From contig MNCI01038233.1 of assembly GCA_015680685.1 (NCBI GenBank), forward strand, positions 1 to 53,684: a stretch of DNA of 53,684 nucleotides, read 5' to 3'. The stretch's first letter is position 1; each line of letters begins with the position of its first letter. Positions 44,376-53,684 of this stretch are shown here, piece after piece. The position numbers and the translations under genes are program-made. Source of the stretch: Gnetum montanum (lineage: Eukaryota; Streptophyta; Gnetopsida; Gnetales; Gnetaceae). The notes beneath the pieces were generated by a model that saw only the letters and a program-made list of their open reading frames with translations, did no database searches and was not told the DNA's origin.

Positions 44376-46049
44376 ATGACCAACTCTTCAGCAAAATTTG
44401 AGATTGAAAAATTCAATAGATCCAATTATGAACTATGGAAGATCAAGATGGAGGATCTTTTGATTGAGAAAGATCAATACAATGTAATCTCAAGCACAAA
44501 ACCAAACAATTTCTGATGAAGAATGGAAAAAATTGAACTTAAAAATGATAAGTACCATTCATTTATGTCTATTAGATTCAATATTGCTTAATGTTTCCAA
44601 TGTTTCTTCTGCTAAGGATTTGTGGGATAAGTTGCAAGCGTTATATCAAACAAAATCCTTAACAAATAAGTTATTTTTAAAGAAGAGATTATATGAATGT
44701 AAAATGATTGAAGGTATAGTTATTGTAGAACACTTAAACACCTTCAATACATTGGTTCATCAATTGCAATCTATTGGGGTGAAAATGGATGAGAAAGATA
44801 AGTGCATTACATTCCTTAGCACACTTTGATGGGAGACATTTGTAATGGCTGTAAGTAATACATCTACCATCTTCATTTTTGATCATATTGTTGATCAATT
44901 GTTGTTTGAGGAAGCAAGAAGAAAAACTTCTACTCCTCAAAATGATATATTATTTATCAAAAATGATGTAAAGCCAAAGTTTGTTAAGAGGCCTCAATTT
45001 AAGAATAAGCCAAAAAAATTTGTAAAGGGCCTACCTAAATGTTGGAATTGTGGTAAAGTTAGTTATTTAAAGAAATATTGTAAAGCCCCTCCAAAAAAGG
45101 GTAAAGAGAGTAATGTATCAAGAAGTGATAAAGCTCTGCCTACTTGAGAGGGAGATTTGTATGTTGTTTCATCTTTTGATACTATTGATATGTATTCATG
45201 GTATATGGACTTGGGTGTATCTCATCATCACACTCCACATGTTAATTGGTTCAGTGAGAATACATTGTCTAATCTCAAAATGGTAAGATTGGGTAAGATG
45301 GTTTATGCAAAGTTATCAGTTATGAAAAGGTAAAGATTTAGTTTAAAAATGGAGTAGTTAAATCGATTCCCAATGTATGTCATATTCAAACACTTATTAA
45401 AAATATTTTATTTGTAAGTGAATTGGATGATGCAGGACTAATTGTTATCTTTGGAAGTGGAAAATATTCAATGCTACATGGTTCATCTCTTTTGGCTTCT
45501 AGAATTAAAACAAAAATGTTGTATAAATTAGAAGCTAAGACATTAAAGCAAAAACTAAGTGCATTTGCAATTACTGATTCAAATTCAAATATTGATTTGT
45601 AGCATAAAAGAATGGAATACCTTGGTGAAAAAGGAATTAAGAAACTTTACAAGAAAGGTAAATTTAAATTTTCAAAAGATTCCTTGGATTTCTACCATCA
45701 TTGTTCACATGATTAAAAGAGGTGTCATAGTTTTCAAAAAAGTAATGCTAAAATATTAGAACTAATACATAATAATGTATGTAAACTAGTTAAAGATATT
45801 AAAACAAGTTCTCTTGGAGGTGCTATGTATTATGTTTCTTTTATTGATGATTATTCTAGAAAGAGCTAGATCTATTTATTAAAACATAAGTAAGAAGTAT
45901 TTGGAAAATTCATAGAATTCAAATCTCTTGTTGAGAATTATTTAGGAAAGAAAATCAAAATTCTAAAAACTGACAATGACGATGAGTTTTGCTTAAATGA
46001 ATTTAATGATTTTTGTAAAGAACAAGGCATTCAAAGGTAATAGACTATT
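44376..46049 (+). pseudogene. Copia Gag-Pol polyprotein, truncated and broken
   Basis: From ATG 44376 (MTNSSAKFEIEKFNRSNYEL): Gag core (KDLWDKLQALYQTKSLTNK, LFLKKRLYECKM; open at 44533-44829), zinc knuckle CWNCGKVSYLKKYC at about 45040-45081 in which the His is Tyr, protease motif WYMDLGVSHH (45197-45226; the Ser of D-S-G is Leu), GAG-pre-integrase HKRMEYLGEKGIKKLY (about 45603-45650), then integrase core LELIHNNVCKLV (first catalytic Asp now Asn), YYVSFIDDYSRKS and ILKTDNDDEF (second Asp present). Several single-base changes and stops. The frame ends where element A is inserted. Confidence 0.85.
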
Positions 46050-46909
46050 TGATGAGTGGCAAGGTACACCTACACTCAACCATATGAATATGAGCATTAC
46101 ACGTGCGATTCAGTCGAACTCCGTAGACTAAGTGCCTACACACCTTATGGAACACTTAAAGTTAATCGTTCGTTGTCTTCCCAGACTTACTTGTATTTTT
46201 CACAGTTGTATGGTTAAGTAAGTCCGAGGTATGTGATTTTTATATCTTTTATGTTTTATCTCCTTATGCTAATGAGGGAAAGGTGAAGAGACTAATTAAC
46301 TAACTTTAACTAACTAAGCCTTAATTAACCTAGCATTAGTATCTGTTCCCACTTACTGTTCACACCCTGAGCCAATGCAACCTTTTGGGATTACTAAATG
46401 CTATTCATTGCTAGGATTACCAAGTGTAACACACGTGCTCGAAGTGGTTGTACTGAATGCACTTAACTATGAGAGAAGGGTTGAGAGAGATTAATAGACT
46501 AATAAAGAATTTAAACGATGAAAAATAAATAACAGTAATTAAAGTCCTATTTAGCTTAGTTCATGCACTGCAAGGTTTATCCAAAAGTTCATCTTTATTT
46601 CCGTACACAAACTTGTGCTCAGGTACAATATTTGCTCGAATAAAGATCCGTTCACTTTGAGACTCCTACTGCGGGCACATGGAAATTATTCTATCTTTGG
46701 AGAGGTAACACTGCTAGAGTTTCGCTATGGTCTAGGCCTAGATTAGAAAAAAGGGAGAGCCGCCTCTTATTTATAGATTTGGCTGTGCACTACGATATCA
46801 CGTACACGATATCGTAGGGGAAGACGCGATATCGTGGGGCATGCGATATCGTGGCTGATGCGATATCACGTATGCGATATCGTGGCCCATGAAATATCGC
46901 ATCCCATCA
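46050..46909 (-). repeat. 3' LTR of element A
   Basis: 860 bp, TGATGAG to CATCCCATCA. Minus-strand TATA box at 46767-46775 (CTATAAATAA). Closely matches the LTR at 47249-48089. Confidence 0.92.
46793..46899 (-). promoter_or_regulatory. U3 array of CGATATCG-type palindromes (element A)
   Basis: Six GATATC cores and one AATATC in about 107 bp, four of them inside the full palindrome CGATATCG, spaced roughly 15-20 bp apart. The array sits between the LTR start and the TATA box, where transcription-factor sites are expected. The repetition is plain in the sequence; a regulatory role is inferred. Confidence 0.75.
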
Positions 46910-46919
46910 TACCCCCATG
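46910..46919 (-). other. Polypurine tract of element A
   Basis: Minus-strand CATGGGGGTA directly before the LTR start TGATGGGATG. Confidence 0.85.
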
Positions 46920-47248
46920 ACTGAATAAAAACTCGTCCTTGAGTTCTTTACAAAATTGGGAAGGTATGGGATTATTGACTTGAATGGAACTAATGGTGAA
47001 TGGGATGACATGTGAACGGATCATCAGTACAAAACATGACAAAAATGGTGTTCACGACAACAAGAGTGAACACTTTATACATTTGACATCAGGCCTTATT
47101 TGGCAGCTGAGAGAGAAGAGAGAAGAAAGAAGAATTCTGCTGCTGCCAACGCCAAGATTGTGCCTTTCATTGTCTATCCGTAAGTGCGCCATTTATCTCA
47201 TTTCTTGCATAGCTGCTTTAACACCGATCCATTCCAAGTGTTCCCTTC

Positions 47249-48089
47249 TGATGAGTGGCGAGATACCCCTACACTCAACCATACAAATACGAGTGTAGCA
47301 TGCGCGATCCGGTCAAACTCCGCAGACTAAGTGCCTACATGCCTCATGGAACACTTAAGGTTAATCATTCGTTGTCTTCCTAGACTTACTTGTAGTTGTC
47401 ATGGTGTATGGTTAAGTAAGTCCGAGGTATATGATTTTTATAGTTTTTATGTTTTTATCTCCTACGCTATTGAGGTGAAGGGTTGAAAAAACTAACTAAC
47501 TCTAACTAATGAACTAAGTATAAATTAACCTAGCATCAACATCCGTTCCCACTTACTGTACACACCCTGAACCAATGCAACCGTGGCTACCAAATGTTAA
47601 TCGTTGCTAGGATCACCACGCGTAACGCACATGCTCAAAGCGGTCATACTAAGGCACTTAACTAGGAGGAAAGGGTTGAGAGAGAAAGTAGTAAATAACG
47701 AATAATAAATAACATTAAATAAAATCCTAATTAGCCTATTCCATGCACTGCAAGGTTTATCCAAGAAGCTCATCTTTATTGTTGTACACAACTTGTGTTC
47801 ATGTACAATGTTGCTCAAATAAAGATCCGTTCACTTTAGGACTCCTACTGCGGGCACATGGAAAATATTCTATCTCTGGTGTGATCAATCTGCTAGAGTT
47901 TCCCTACTGTCTGGCCTAGGATGTGGAAACAAGGGAGAGTTGCCTCTTATTTATAGATATGATGGTGCACCGCAATATCACGTACGCGATATCACAGGGG
48001 ATGACACGATATCGCATGGGATGCGATATCACGGCGGCCAAGATATCGTGTACTCGATATCGCGACCCATGCGATATCACATCTCATCA
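47249..48089 (-). repeat. 3' LTR of element B
   Basis: 841 bp, TGATGAGTGGCG to CATCTCATCA. Same plan as the LTR of A, including the TGCGGGCAC block and minus-strand TATA box near 47947-47955. Confidence 0.92.
47973..48080 (-). promoter_or_regulatory. U3 array of CGATATCG-type palindromes (element B)
   Basis: Six GATATC cores plus one AATATC in about 108 bp. The copy number and position agree with A, while individual copies differ by transitions at the flanking CpG. Confidence 0.75.
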
Positions 48090-48099
48090 TACCCCCATG
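48090..48099 (-). other. Polypurine tract of element B
   Basis: Minus-strand CATGGGGGTA, identical to that of A. Confidence 0.85.
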
Positions 48100-50170
48100 A
48101 CTGAATAAAAACTCTTCCTCGAGTTCCTTACAAAATATTGGGAAGGTATGAGATTATTGACTGAATGGAACTAATGGGATGAATTGTGAATGGATCATCA
48201 TTACAAGACTTGACAAAGCTGGTGTTCATGACAACAAGAGTGAACACCTTATTACATTGACATTAGGCCTCATTTGGTAGCTGAGAAAGATAGAGAGAAA
48301 GAAGTGTTGTTGCTACCAATGCCAAGATTGCGCCTTTCATTGTTCATCCATAAGCGCATCATCGATCTTGCTCCTTACATAGCTGCTTCCAGCATTTCTC
48401 CATTCCAAGTGTTCGCTCCAGATCCAATCCGTTGTTGTATGATCGACATCTGCACACACAACACAATCTTATATTAGCAAGGGTAAATGAATCATCATGT
48501 AATTAATACCTTGCTTCAGTGTAAGTCCATTGGATAGGTTGTGGTATGGCTAATTGCAGATCTCGAGATATAATATTGATGACTACCGAAGGTGTAGCAG
48601 TTAGGAAAAAATTGAAAAAGTCAAGGCTAGGAGAAAATCAAAAAAATTGGGCCCCATACCCCCATGACTAATCGTGAACCTCCAGTAGTGGGAGAATGGA
48701 GAAAGAAAAAAAACAAGAAAGATGAAGAAATTGAGACAACTATAGCATCAATGAAATGGATGTCACGATGGAAATGAACAAAATAATATTAATTACACAA
48801 ATGTTAGGGAAAATAGGTTAACTGGTGCATGAAATAGGAATGTCAGTGGGTCCTCCCCAAAGTAGGCTCATGCCCTTAATGCTTTGACAAACCTACATTC
48901 AAAGAGTCCGTATGCTCGGGGATTGTCATTTGGAACAAGAGTTAAAGTCTTAACTGCAAGAATTTACCAAAAAGAAAACAATGCATCAACCAAAATATAT
49001 ACACTAATTATACAATCGGCAATGAGGTGAATGATGGAGAGAAGGATGGAGAGAATATAATGGAATGGAATCCTAGGAACAAGGTGGTGTATAGTCCCTT
49101 GTGTGTTACAAGATTAATGTGACTTAGCAGATCCCATTCCAAGTCTGGCCTCAAACAAACCACTTCCAGTGACTTCGGATTAATACATTCAGCCAATCCA
49201 TCCTGTTGAAGTAACAAGAATGACTTTCCCCAAGAGCCACCACCATTCTGACGAAACAAGGAGAGAATGGGAAGCGAGAAGGGCCTTAGTTAGAGGGAAC
49301 ATTTTTGGTTCCATAACCAGTGCTTATAGCCCAAATCATTATTTCGTCTAAGGGGTGTGCTTTGAATTCTCACTTTTCTCTCTCTCTTTTTTTGTTTTTT
49401 ATTTTTATGTGTTTATGCATAAGAACCACACCATGCAAAGACTTTGTTATTTTTATTGCTCAGCTTCCTGATGATTGGGTAATGTCGAAATGGTAAGAAA
49501 AATCAAGAAGAAAACATCCAAGCACCCAAGAGAATGGCCAACACAAATGCATCAAGTTCCCTTGAAGTCACACCCTTTTCAAACCTTGAGTCCTTCCTTA
49601 GTTTGAGAAATGCCCAGTCACCGATTCATTAAAAGTTCTTATTTAGAAAGGAGACTGTACATTTCCAATCTGAGAGAAACCATAGAAACTTGTGGATAAA
49701 TGGATGAAGTGAACTCATTGCTTGCCATATCAAAAGAAACATACCTTAGTATCAACATTGTGACTTAAAGGTAAAAACCAAACATTAGCAATCAACATGA
49801 AAGCAGTTCACACCATCATGAAGAACACTTATTGGGTGACAAACTTACAGGGTGGATCACAGACACACACACACACACAAAATGGAAAAGTATAACGATG
49901 ATGTAAAATAAAAACAAGAAAAGTTAAAGAAATTTGTAAAACAAAAACGTGTAAGACAAAAACATGTAAAACAAAAATGTGTAAAACAAAAACTTGTAAA
50001 ACAAAAATGTGTAAAAGAAAAATGTGAAAAAAAAACTTAAAAGAACTAAGGGCCCCATATGATTAACATAGGTGGCCATCTTCCCCATGACTGAATGGAA
50101 AGGGAGAGATCCAGAATAATGAGCACCTATTTGAATTTCTAAGAAGTGTCCAACTTCTCCTAATTGATGT
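48100..50170 (-). other. Non-coding 3' region of element B
   Basis: No convincing ORF. Shares blocks with C and E: CCTCCCCAAAGTAGGC at 48852-48867, CCATAACCAGTGCTTATAGC near 49312, ACCACACCATGCAAAGAC near 49424. Also holds a (CA)n tract (49863-49879) and the 15-bp tandem array at 49935-50024. Confidence 0.7.
49935..50024. repeat. Tandem array, six 15-bp units
   Basis: Unit TGTAAAACAAAAAYK repeated six times with one or two changes per copy. On the coding (minus) strand it is a T-rich array just after the pol end. C has an irregular version at the same place. Confidence 0.9.
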
Positions 50171-50254
50171 TTTTAGATTAAGGGGTGGATGTTGGTGACA
50201 CTCATATTCCAATGTATCTATGCCTTTGTTGTTGGCATGGTTTGTCTCCAAAGT

Positions 50255-51050
50255 TCATTCCATGCATATTAGGTTGCTCTTTCGAGTAGCTGTCAACCAC
50301 GGGGTGTCTACTATTAGTTGTGTGGTTGCTACATACAAGCATCTTTGTTTCATAGTTTCAAGGGCACACCTATTGCATGGAGGAGATGAGTATCCCTCCA
50401 TGTCATCACCCGATGAATCACTGTATGTGGTGCATGGAACTTTCCTCTTCTTGATCTTTTTGTAAATGTTTACTTTAGAGATTTCCAAGGAAATATCACG
50501 AATGCCTAGGCATGCATCTACTGTGCTCAGCCATGCCCTTCCCATTATAATTGGGAAGTTCCTTTCGTTGTTATTTACTTCAATCACCAGGAAATCAGCT
50601 GGGTAAGACCAACCACACAGAGTGGTAACGATGTCCTCCACCAATCCCAAGGGAATGGTGATGGACTGGTCCACCAAATCTAGTTGAATGTTGCTCTTCT
50701 TAAGTTGGGGCAGGTTCCAGGCTTGATACATTTCTTGTGAGATTAGGTTGACTCCGGAACCTAAGTCAAGAAGAGCCCTATGTGGTTCATTTCTAGCAAT
50801 TTGGAGATAGATTACGGGACTCCCAAGGTCTAATAGTTTCCTGGGAAGGTGGCCTACCTTGATCCAGTTGGTTACGGTATGTTTTAACATAACCGTATGC
50901 ATTAAGTTCTGCTATTGGATGAAAGGAAGCATTGAAGGTTTAATTGTTGGAGAGGTGTGCACAGACTCAGCCGCTTGTTGTTGTGAGAGCTTGTCTGGGC
51001 TTCTGGTTCTGAAGAAAGGTATTCTCTTTTTACAGTTGTCAGAACCAGTA
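50255..51050 (-). CDS. Retropepsin-type protease domain of element B (open frame, truncated pol)
   Basis: An open frame runs 50902-50255 (215 codons). It contains the active site ALLDLGSGVNLISQ with an intact catalytic Asp (GAC, plus-strand 50765-50767), then EMYQAWNLPQLKKSN, ITIPLGLVEDIV, FLVIEV and FPIIMGRAWLSTVDA, the folded order of the plant Gypsy protease. DLG rather than DSG/DTG is normal in this branch. It then passes through KKRKVPCTTYSDSSGDD and stops shortly after the deletion junction. The protein would have cut the Gag-Pol polyprotein. The upstream link to Gag is interrupted. Confidence 0.75.
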
Positions 51051-53233
51051 GCGGGTTGAATGTTTATGGCTCTCATAGCATGGAATTGCTACGGTTAAGT
51101 AGGGAGTTCCCCTTGCATTGTTGGAGTAGGTGGTGTTATGGGAACTACCGGTGGAAGAGGTGTAGACAGATGAGGAGGATGGTATGGGTATGGAGCATCT
51201 CCCAGAGGAGAAGGAGTCCTCCTAAAGTACTCTCGAACTTGGTAGTGACGTTGGGAAGTTGTGTGACTCATGGAGTCACTTGGAGAAATCAGCTTCTGCA
51301 CGTAATATCCATAAGGATCAGGCTGTTAGTAAGGCTATTGATGTTTAGGCAGTGGCATCCCCCATGACTGTGGGTATTTCCACTACTGATGTTGTCCGAT
51401 GGGTTGTGGTGGAGTTCCACTTAGATAATACATTAAGGGTTGGTAGAACTGTCTTGGGTTACCTTGGGGATAAGGTAACCTATGGGGTGTCTGCTATTTT
51501 TTGAGTCCCAGGTTAAGTGCATACACCCCAGACTCTTGTAGATGTGAGATGATTGGACAACATCTCTTAGGATGGTCATAGTAGTAGATCTCATATCCAT
51601 TGTCATCGTCTGTTTCTGATTCCACAACCTCATCGGAGATAGTAATTTTCCCCTTATCCTTGTTATGTGCAAAGCCTAAATCTCTCAACTTTGTCTTACC
51701 TTTGTCACTACTTCGTTCCTCCTTAGACTCCTCTACAATCTTAAGGACAGTTTCAATTTTACTGTCTAAGGAGCTCCATACTTCTTCTACCTTAGCTACT
51801 ATTTCTGTTGTTAGCTTTTGGAGCGGCAAGGTTTTCTAGTTTGCCAACTCTTTCATTGGTGACTCATCCTCTTTATCGCAAAATTTCACTCCCTTCTTTT
51901 GAAGAGAGGGATCATGGTTGTATTCTTTTGCACTTTCTCTTTTTTATAGCTCCCCTTCTTCTTTTGCTACTTGTTCCAATAAGTAATGAACTTCATGGGA
52001 TCTAAGTTCTGATAATTGCCCTTGGGAATAAGTACCAAGGGTTCTCCTAGTTTCATACCTTAGCCCATCTACGATATGGAGAAGTTGATCCCACTATGCG
52101 TAACCATGGCCTGGGCAACGATGTAACAATGCATAGTAGTGGCCCATGGCAGCATCCAAGGGTTCATGAGTACCTTGCTTCCATCTTTGGATCTACTTAC
52201 ATAAATTAGACACTCTGGAGTACGTTTGATACTTATCATTGAAGAGCTCTANTTCAAATCATGGGATGTTGTTCATGTCTAAGCATTTGATCCGACTATC
52301 TTTTAAATGCCTTGTTGGGATTCTTACAGCCTCTGTTATGTTTAGCATGCTTCGGGTGGCTAGTAGGGGTTCATCATGATCATCTCTTTCATGACATCTA
52401 TGATGTCTTTTTTGTTCCCTACTTTCCCTTCGTTCATGCCCTTGTCCTCTCTCTCGACTCTCTCATCAAGGTTTCTCATTTTTCTTACCTTTATCCTCTC
52501 CGTTATGCTCTTCATGATTGCACCCAGATATGGAAGGAGATGGTGAATGATGTGAAGAAGGTGAAGAAGAAGGAGAACCATCACCGTGGCGATGTTTCTT
52601 ACCTTCTCTTCTATGGCTTTAGCCCCGATCGTGGTGACGATTTAAGTGCCCGTTGTTGTCATTTGTTGTTGTTCCCTTAGTGAATAGTTGATGTTCATGG
52701 GCATCAGAACTAGGGTTGTGTATCGTTGATCGTAGGTTTTGATACCCCACCTTTTCACTCTCATTAGGAGGGAGAATATCTTTTGATAACGAACTAGTTA
52801 TAAGTGGTTCACCATCTCTAGTTTCACTTAGAATGTGCGGGACCTCTTTACCCTTCAACAGTGTATGTTGGCTCTCCTACCTTAAGTCCCTCATACGTTG
52901 TAAAGCTGTGAGATGATAATCCCTTGTATCAAAATCTCCTATAATGTATTCAGCATAAAGCTGAGTCATGCCAATCTGTGCCAAAGCACGGAGAAGCATG
53001 TTGGGGATTGCACTATCTAGAGGAAACACGATGTTACCTTCCAAATATCTCTAGCACATTTTTTCATCTTGATGGAATATAAAAGTAAAATTAGGAACAT
53101 ACCCATTGGGATGAGTATATTCCATCCTATATTGCTAAGGAACTGGCAAATTTAGGTTATGTGTTTTTGATTGCTGACTATTCTTTGTATGATCCCTAGG
53201 TGAAGTGCTCTTGTGAGAAGAAGAAGAAGACAT
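51051..53233 (-). pseudogene. Gag of element B
   Basis: Starts at ATG 53233 (MSSSSSHKSTSPRDH), 126 bases from the primer site. YVPNFTFIFHQDEK and LRALAQIGMTQLYAEYIIGD lie near 52940-53110. A basic, Ser/His-rich middle is open in pieces at 52619-52858 and 52360-52584. A charged segment is open at 51494-51829 (PLQKLTTEIVAKVEEVWSSL, KGKITISDEVVESETDDDN) and ends in a Cys/His-like cluster (YYYDHPKRCC). The Gag core around 52250 is shortened relative to C. A Pro-rich linker (51095-51301) leads to protease. Confidence 0.75.
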
Positions 53234-53359
53234 GATGTCTTATTTGGTGTGCTATTTGAATGTTATATAGTTTTTTTCTTTTAATTAACTGTAAGGTTTG
53301 TTTAAGCTCCCAACGATGTGAGTAATATCCTATGTTCTACTTAGCACACAAACACTTAG

Positions 53360-53377
53360 TCCCCGACAATGGTGCCA
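53360..53377 (-). other. Primer-binding site of element B (tRNA-Asp)
   Basis: Minus-strand TGGCACCATTGTCGGGGA matches the tRNA-Asp site TGGCGCCGTTGCCGGGGA at 15 of 18 positions, with three transitions. One base separates it from the LTR. Confidence 0.9.
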
Positions 53378-53378
53378 A

Positions 53379-53684
53379 TGATGAGTGGCGAGATACCCCT
53401 ACACTCAACCATACGAATACAAGCATAGCACGCATAATCTGGTCAAACTCTGTAGACTAAGTGCCTACACGCCTCATGGAACACTTAAGGTTAATCATTC
53501 GTTGTCTTCCCAGACTTGTAGTTGTTACAGTGTATGGTTAAGTAACCCTGAGGTATATGATTTTTATAGTTTTTATGTTTTTATCTCCTATGCTATTGAG
53601 GTGAAGGGTTGAAGAAACTAACTAACTCTAACTAATGAACTAATTCTAAATTAACCTAGCGTCAGCATCCGTTCCCACTTACCA
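53379..53684 (-). repeat. 5' LTR of element B (partial, runs off the window)
   Basis: From TGATGAGTGGCGAG to the window end; matches 47249-47550 closely. Confidence 0.92.

Larger units (their letters stand above)
43600..46049 (+). mobile_element. Ty1/Copia retrotransposon, 5' part, cut by element A
   Basis: The 5' LTR (start not certain, end 44310), a tRNA-iMet primer site, gag, protease and the first half of integrase are present on the plus strand. The element is interrupted at 46049/46050 inside the integrase core by the minus-strand Athila-like LTR. Reverse transcriptase, RNase H and 3' LTR would lie beyond the window. Confidence 0.85.
46050..47248 (-). mobile_element. Athila-like element A, 3' end only (LTR plus about 340 bp)
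   Basis: 3' LTR 46050-46909, polypurine tract, then interior equivalent to 48100-48417 of B (shared GTGTTCA.GACAACAAGAGTGAACAC-type segment and CCATTCCAAGTGTTC). The interior stops at 47248 where the LTR of B begins, so B was inserted into A; the rest of A should lie to the right of the window. It is itself inserted in the Copia integrase, left flank CTATT (46045-46049). Confidence 0.85.
47249..53684 (-). mobile_element. Athila-like element B, lacking RT, RNase H and integrase (runs off the window)
   Basis: 3' LTR, polypurine tract, non-coding 3' region, protease, gag, tRNA-Asp primer site and start of the 5' LTR are in order on the minus strand. Compared with C, about 3 kb is missing between the protease (50265) and the post-integrase region (about 50170). 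All sequences needed in cis for packaging and reverse transcription remain. Gag has several stops, so it is probably not active now, but it is less decayed than C and E. Confidence 0.88.

Noticed and set aside
45197-45226. Loss of D-S-G in the Copia protease read as a novel active site
   Set aside because: DLG here is best explained by TCG-to-TTG decay in a broken element; unlike in the Athila-like family, DLG is not normal for Copia.
49935-50024. Possible CRISPR-like array
   Set aside because: Units are contiguous with no spacers, inside a plant retrotransposon; a plain tandem repeat.

Overview
The window looks like nuclear DNA of a seed plant with a large, retrotransposon-filled genome. 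It is AT-rich, almost all of it is decayed LTR retrotransposons nested in one another, the one clear protein gene has short GT-AG introns, and there is a plant-type U1 snRNA gene. The age and nesting of the elements would suit a gymnosperm, but no feature proves the species. Most changes between element copies look like C-to-T or G-to-A transitions, as expected of old methylated repeats. Most open frames here are fragments or antisense shadows of broken elements. || Layout. 1-101 is the end of an LTR from an element lying to the left. 673-29855 is one very old minus-strand Ty3/Gypsy element, here called E. It is Athila-like by its tRNA-Asp primer site, DLG protease and FMDDF reverse transcriptase. 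E is split by two later insertions: G (2319-8601, plus strand, a Copia-type element with gag and a second ORF but no recognisable pol) and C (16900-26858, minus strand, full length, related to E, with a perfect ATGCA target duplication). E also carries an extra ORF of about 2.6 kb downstream of integrase that C and B lack. || 30985-43600 is the least repetitive stretch. It holds an inverted repeat beside an assembly gap, several tRNA-derived SINE-like copies, a U1 snRNA gene at 32203-32363 with a plant USE/TATA promoter, a LINE ORF1-like remnant, a GC-rich LTR-like block, and a GDSL esterase/lipase gene at 40344-41719. The GDSL gene keeps all catalytic blocks but has a stop codon in its signal peptide and an unclear first intron. 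|| 43600-46049 is the 5' part of a Ty1/Copia element cut inside its integrase by Athila-like element A (46050-47248). A is in turn cut by its close relative B (47249 to beyond the window end). B has lost reverse transcriptase, RNase H and integrase as one block but keeps LTRs, primer site, gag, an open protease frame and polypurine tract. || The most unusual pattern is shared by otherwise different LTRs. Each has an array of a short palindrome just upstream of its TATA box: CGATATCG-type in A/B and, decayed, in C; AAGACGTCTT-derived in G; TTGATGC/GCATCAA-type in E. In young copies the palindromes carry CpG; in old copies they are found as the two possible deamination products.
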